Assembly: GCA_958295955.1 (NCBI GenBank)
Contig: OY282420.1
Coordinates: forward strand, 3,796,435-3,860,434
Direction of reading: 5' to 3'
DNA: 64,000 nt
DNA from: an uncultured Bryobacterales bacterium
GTDB taxonomy: Bacteria; Acidobacteriota; Terriglobia; Bryobacterales; UBA6623
The first letter of the stretch is position 1; each line of letters opens with the position of its first letter. Under the pieces are notes generated by a model. It saw nothing but the letters and a program-made list of their open reading frames with translations. It was not told where the DNA came from and did not search any database. This document shows, in pieces, positions 63,201 through 64,000 of the stretch. Position numbers and translations under genes: made by a program.

Positions 63201-63990
63201 GGTGCTGCCCGCGAACCATGAATGGACGGACAAGGTAAAGACCGCGCGCGGCGAGGTTCTCGCCCGGCTCGCAGACCCGGACAAGCGCGGCGCAGACGGC
63301 CTCGGGCAGCAACTCCGGCGTAAGCTGACCGCTCTCAAGAAAGACTATGCGCGGGTCTATCTGGCGCTGCACGCCAAGGCGCGGTTGGGCGTGGACGCCG
63401 ACAGGCGCAAGGCCCGGCTCGCGCGGGACGAGCGGCTCCAGACGCTGCGCAAGCTGTCCGCTATCGAGTTGATGCCCCGCAATCGCCTGCTCGAGTGGCA
63501 GGATCGCCTGGCCGGGTTGAAGAGTTGCTTTGCGCTCACGGAACCGGAGATGCGAGTCTCTCCCGTCTGCGCGCACTGCGGCTTCAAGCCCGGCGCCGAG
63601 CCGGCCGAGGCGGCCGCCGACCCGGACACCCTGGACAACATGCTCGATACCCTCGTGGAGGACTGGACGCGGATGCTGCTGGCCAATCTGAGGGCCCCGG
63701 CCGCCCGGGAGAATCTCAACCTGCTCAAACCCGATGACCGAGAACTGGTGAGCGGCTTCATCGCCAAGCGGGCGCTGCCGAACAATCCCGACCGGGACTT
63801 CATCCATGCCCTGGGCGAGGCGCTTTCCACTCTGCAGAAGGTTCCCGTCACCGCCGAGGCGCTGCGCCAAGCTCTGCTCGAGGACGGCTCGCCGGCGACA
63901 CCCGAGGAAATGAAGCAGCGCTTCGAGCGGTACCTGGAAACGCTGCTCAAAGGCAAGGAACCCGACAAGGCGAGGATCGTAGTTGAATAG
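60271..63990 (+). CDS. brxC: BREX-3 ATPase BrxC (DUF6079)
   Basis: 1239 residues from the ATG at 60271 (AGAGG 2-6 nt upstream of GCG; an earlier ATG at 60226 overlaps brxF). It reads [17 protein letters not shown] (Walker A at 67-74), [14 protein letters not shown] (Walker B about 171-184) and ends as a complete protein. A helical, charged middle is followed by a CAHCGF zinc-knuckle-like pair (about 1100-1103). This matches the DUF6079 BREX ATPase (BrxC/PglY). In BREX the complex methylates host DNA and blocks phage replication without cutting. Methylase (PglXI), PglZ, BrxHII and BrxA are expected just to the right, beyond the window, so completeness of the locus cannot be judged. Confidence 0.9.
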   Translation: MQYGSLIRFDPIESVVQLRDAGEEAAARQLVATYVISEEMAERLAGLVIPQLQFEQPADNKGLLVVGNYGTGKSHLMAVISALAENRDLAAVLANADAAAAAAKIAGRFKVARAEIGATTMSLRDILAAELEERLAEMDVSYSFPSAGEVSGNKRSFEEMMTAFHRRFPDHGLLLVVDELLDYLRTRKDQELILDLNFLREIGEVCKDLRFRFMAGVQEAIFDSERFRFAADSIRRVKDRFEQVLIARRDVKFVVAERLLKKTGEQQVKIREYLTPFARFYGRMNERMDEFVRLFPVHPDYIDTFERVTAVEKREVLRTLSSAMKKMLDRDVPVDYPGLIAYDAYWANLRENAAFRAMPDIKAVVDCSQVLEARVQQALPRPAYKPMALRLIHALSVHRLTTGDIYAPLGAAPEELRDGLCLHQPGIEDMGGDPAVDLLSMVQTVLREIHRTVSGQFISSNPNNRQFYLDLKKTDDFDALIEKRAESLEDAQLDRYYYEALKQVMECADSTYVTNYRIWQHELEWPARKAARQGYLFFGAPNERSTAVPPRDFYLYFIQPFDPPRFTDEKKSDELFLRLDWDQEFRAALESYAAAEDLASTSAGHAKDVYRTKAKHYFDKLTLWLQERMRDAFKATWRGQSQALAAWAKGKSIRALSGIAPHERINFRDLVNTVAGICLGSHFQDLAPEYPSFSVLITGANRRQAAQDALGAVCGQTRTRQATAVLDALELLDGDRLDPAKSRYARHILGLFAEKGRGQVVNRSELIHDDRGVEYMDKDRQRLEPEWVAVVLAALVWSGDLVLAVPGDKFDASALPRLAGMSVGELVQFKHVEPPKDWDLPALKALFALLGLAPGMAQLITQGKAAPVQDLQKAVSQAVEKLARAQQSLQSGLPFWDGRLLAEDETQKLRALLDETKTFLESLQPYNSPGKFKSFRYGAQDVAGRAKGLAALKTVESLRELAADLGPSAAFLSTAEAVLPANHEWTDKVKTARGEVLARLADPDKRGADGLGQQLRRKLTALKKDYARVYLALHAKARLGVDADRRKARLARDERLQTLRKLSAIELMPRNRLLEWQDRLAGLKSCFALTEPEMRVSPVCAHCGFKPGAEPAEAAADPDTLDNMLDTLVEDWTRMLLANLRAPAARENLNLLKPDDRELVSGFIAKRALPNNPDRDFIHALGEALSTLQKVPVTAEALRQALLEDGSPATPEEMKQRFERYLETLLKGKEPDKARIVVE

Positions 63991-64000
63991 TCGCGGGCGC

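Noticed and set aside
60673..63870. 1065-codon minus-strand open frame opposite brxC
   Set aside because: Mirror of a well-supported DUF6079 ATPase; composition is that of an antisense frame.
59757..63990. Type 1 or type 2 BREX
   Set aside because: BrxF directly followed by BrxC is the type 3 arrangement; no PglW kinase or BrxL is visible.

Overview
The window looks like a chromosomal segment of a high-GC acidobacterium, most likely of the Solibacteres/Bryobacterales type. This is inferred from gene content rather than a marker tree. The clues are a secreted protein with the Solibacter-type TIGR03437 C-terminal domain, a large Oar-like TonB-dependent receptor with a carboxypeptidase-regulatory N-terminus, a CRTAC1/TPR pair, planctomycete-type cytochrome c (DUF1549/DUF1553) plus DUF1501, several PQQ/WD-like propellers, an arylsulfatase, and many TTG/GTG starts.

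Layout. 1-8.8 kb is an accessory region: an edge-truncated DUF29 gene, then two copies of a promoter-plus-gene unit. The copy at 3.4-7.0 kb encodes a secreted gametolysin-like metalloprotease with a TIGR03437 domain into which six NHL repeats are inserted; its reading frame is broken near 4.4 kb. The copy at 0.85-1.5 kb is a deleted, frameshifted relic. Each copy is followed after about 15 nt by a different AT-rich gene for an unknown membrane protein. Fragments of other genes lie between them. 9.0-11.4 kb is pyrBC. 11.4-18.6 kb holds an AIM24-like protein, secreted propellers, a quinoprotein dehydrogenase and a blaI/M56 peptidase/nucleoside deoxyribosyltransferase operon. 18.9-31.7 kb carries a TonB-dependent receptor, CRTAC1 and TPR proteins, a MauG-like peroxidase, a seven-haem cytochrome and more TPR/PD40 proteins. 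31.8-40.5 kb has a DUF3604 protein, a ZIP transporter, the DUF1549/DUF1553-DUF1501 pair and a small membrane protein.

40.5-51 kb is mostly core and catabolic: tRNA-Asp, a YycJ-like metallo-hydrolase, a 2-hydroxyacid dehydrogenase, rpoD, a nucleoside hydrolase, a quinoprotein-like propeller, an arylsulfatase divergent from a YeiH-type putative sulfate exporter, and a Gfo/Idh/MocA protein. 51.2-52.9 kb is a lower-GC two-gene unit, an ABC/OLD-like ATPase overlapping a TOPRIM-like protein; it is a candidate defence or toxin module that I cannot assign to a named system. 53-59.6 kb is an M14 peptidase, a class IV aminotransferase, an esterase, holA and rpsT. From 59.7 kb to the right edge is the start of a type 3 BREX phage-defence locus (brxF, brxC); its methylase, PglZ, helicase and BrxA genes would lie outside the window if present.

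The strongest candidates for something undescribed are the duplicated protease/TIGR03437 unit with variable AT-rich membrane-protein genes behind it, the insertion of an NHL propeller inside TIGR03437, and the ATPase/TOPRIM pair. All calls are from reading the sequence; no database search was run.
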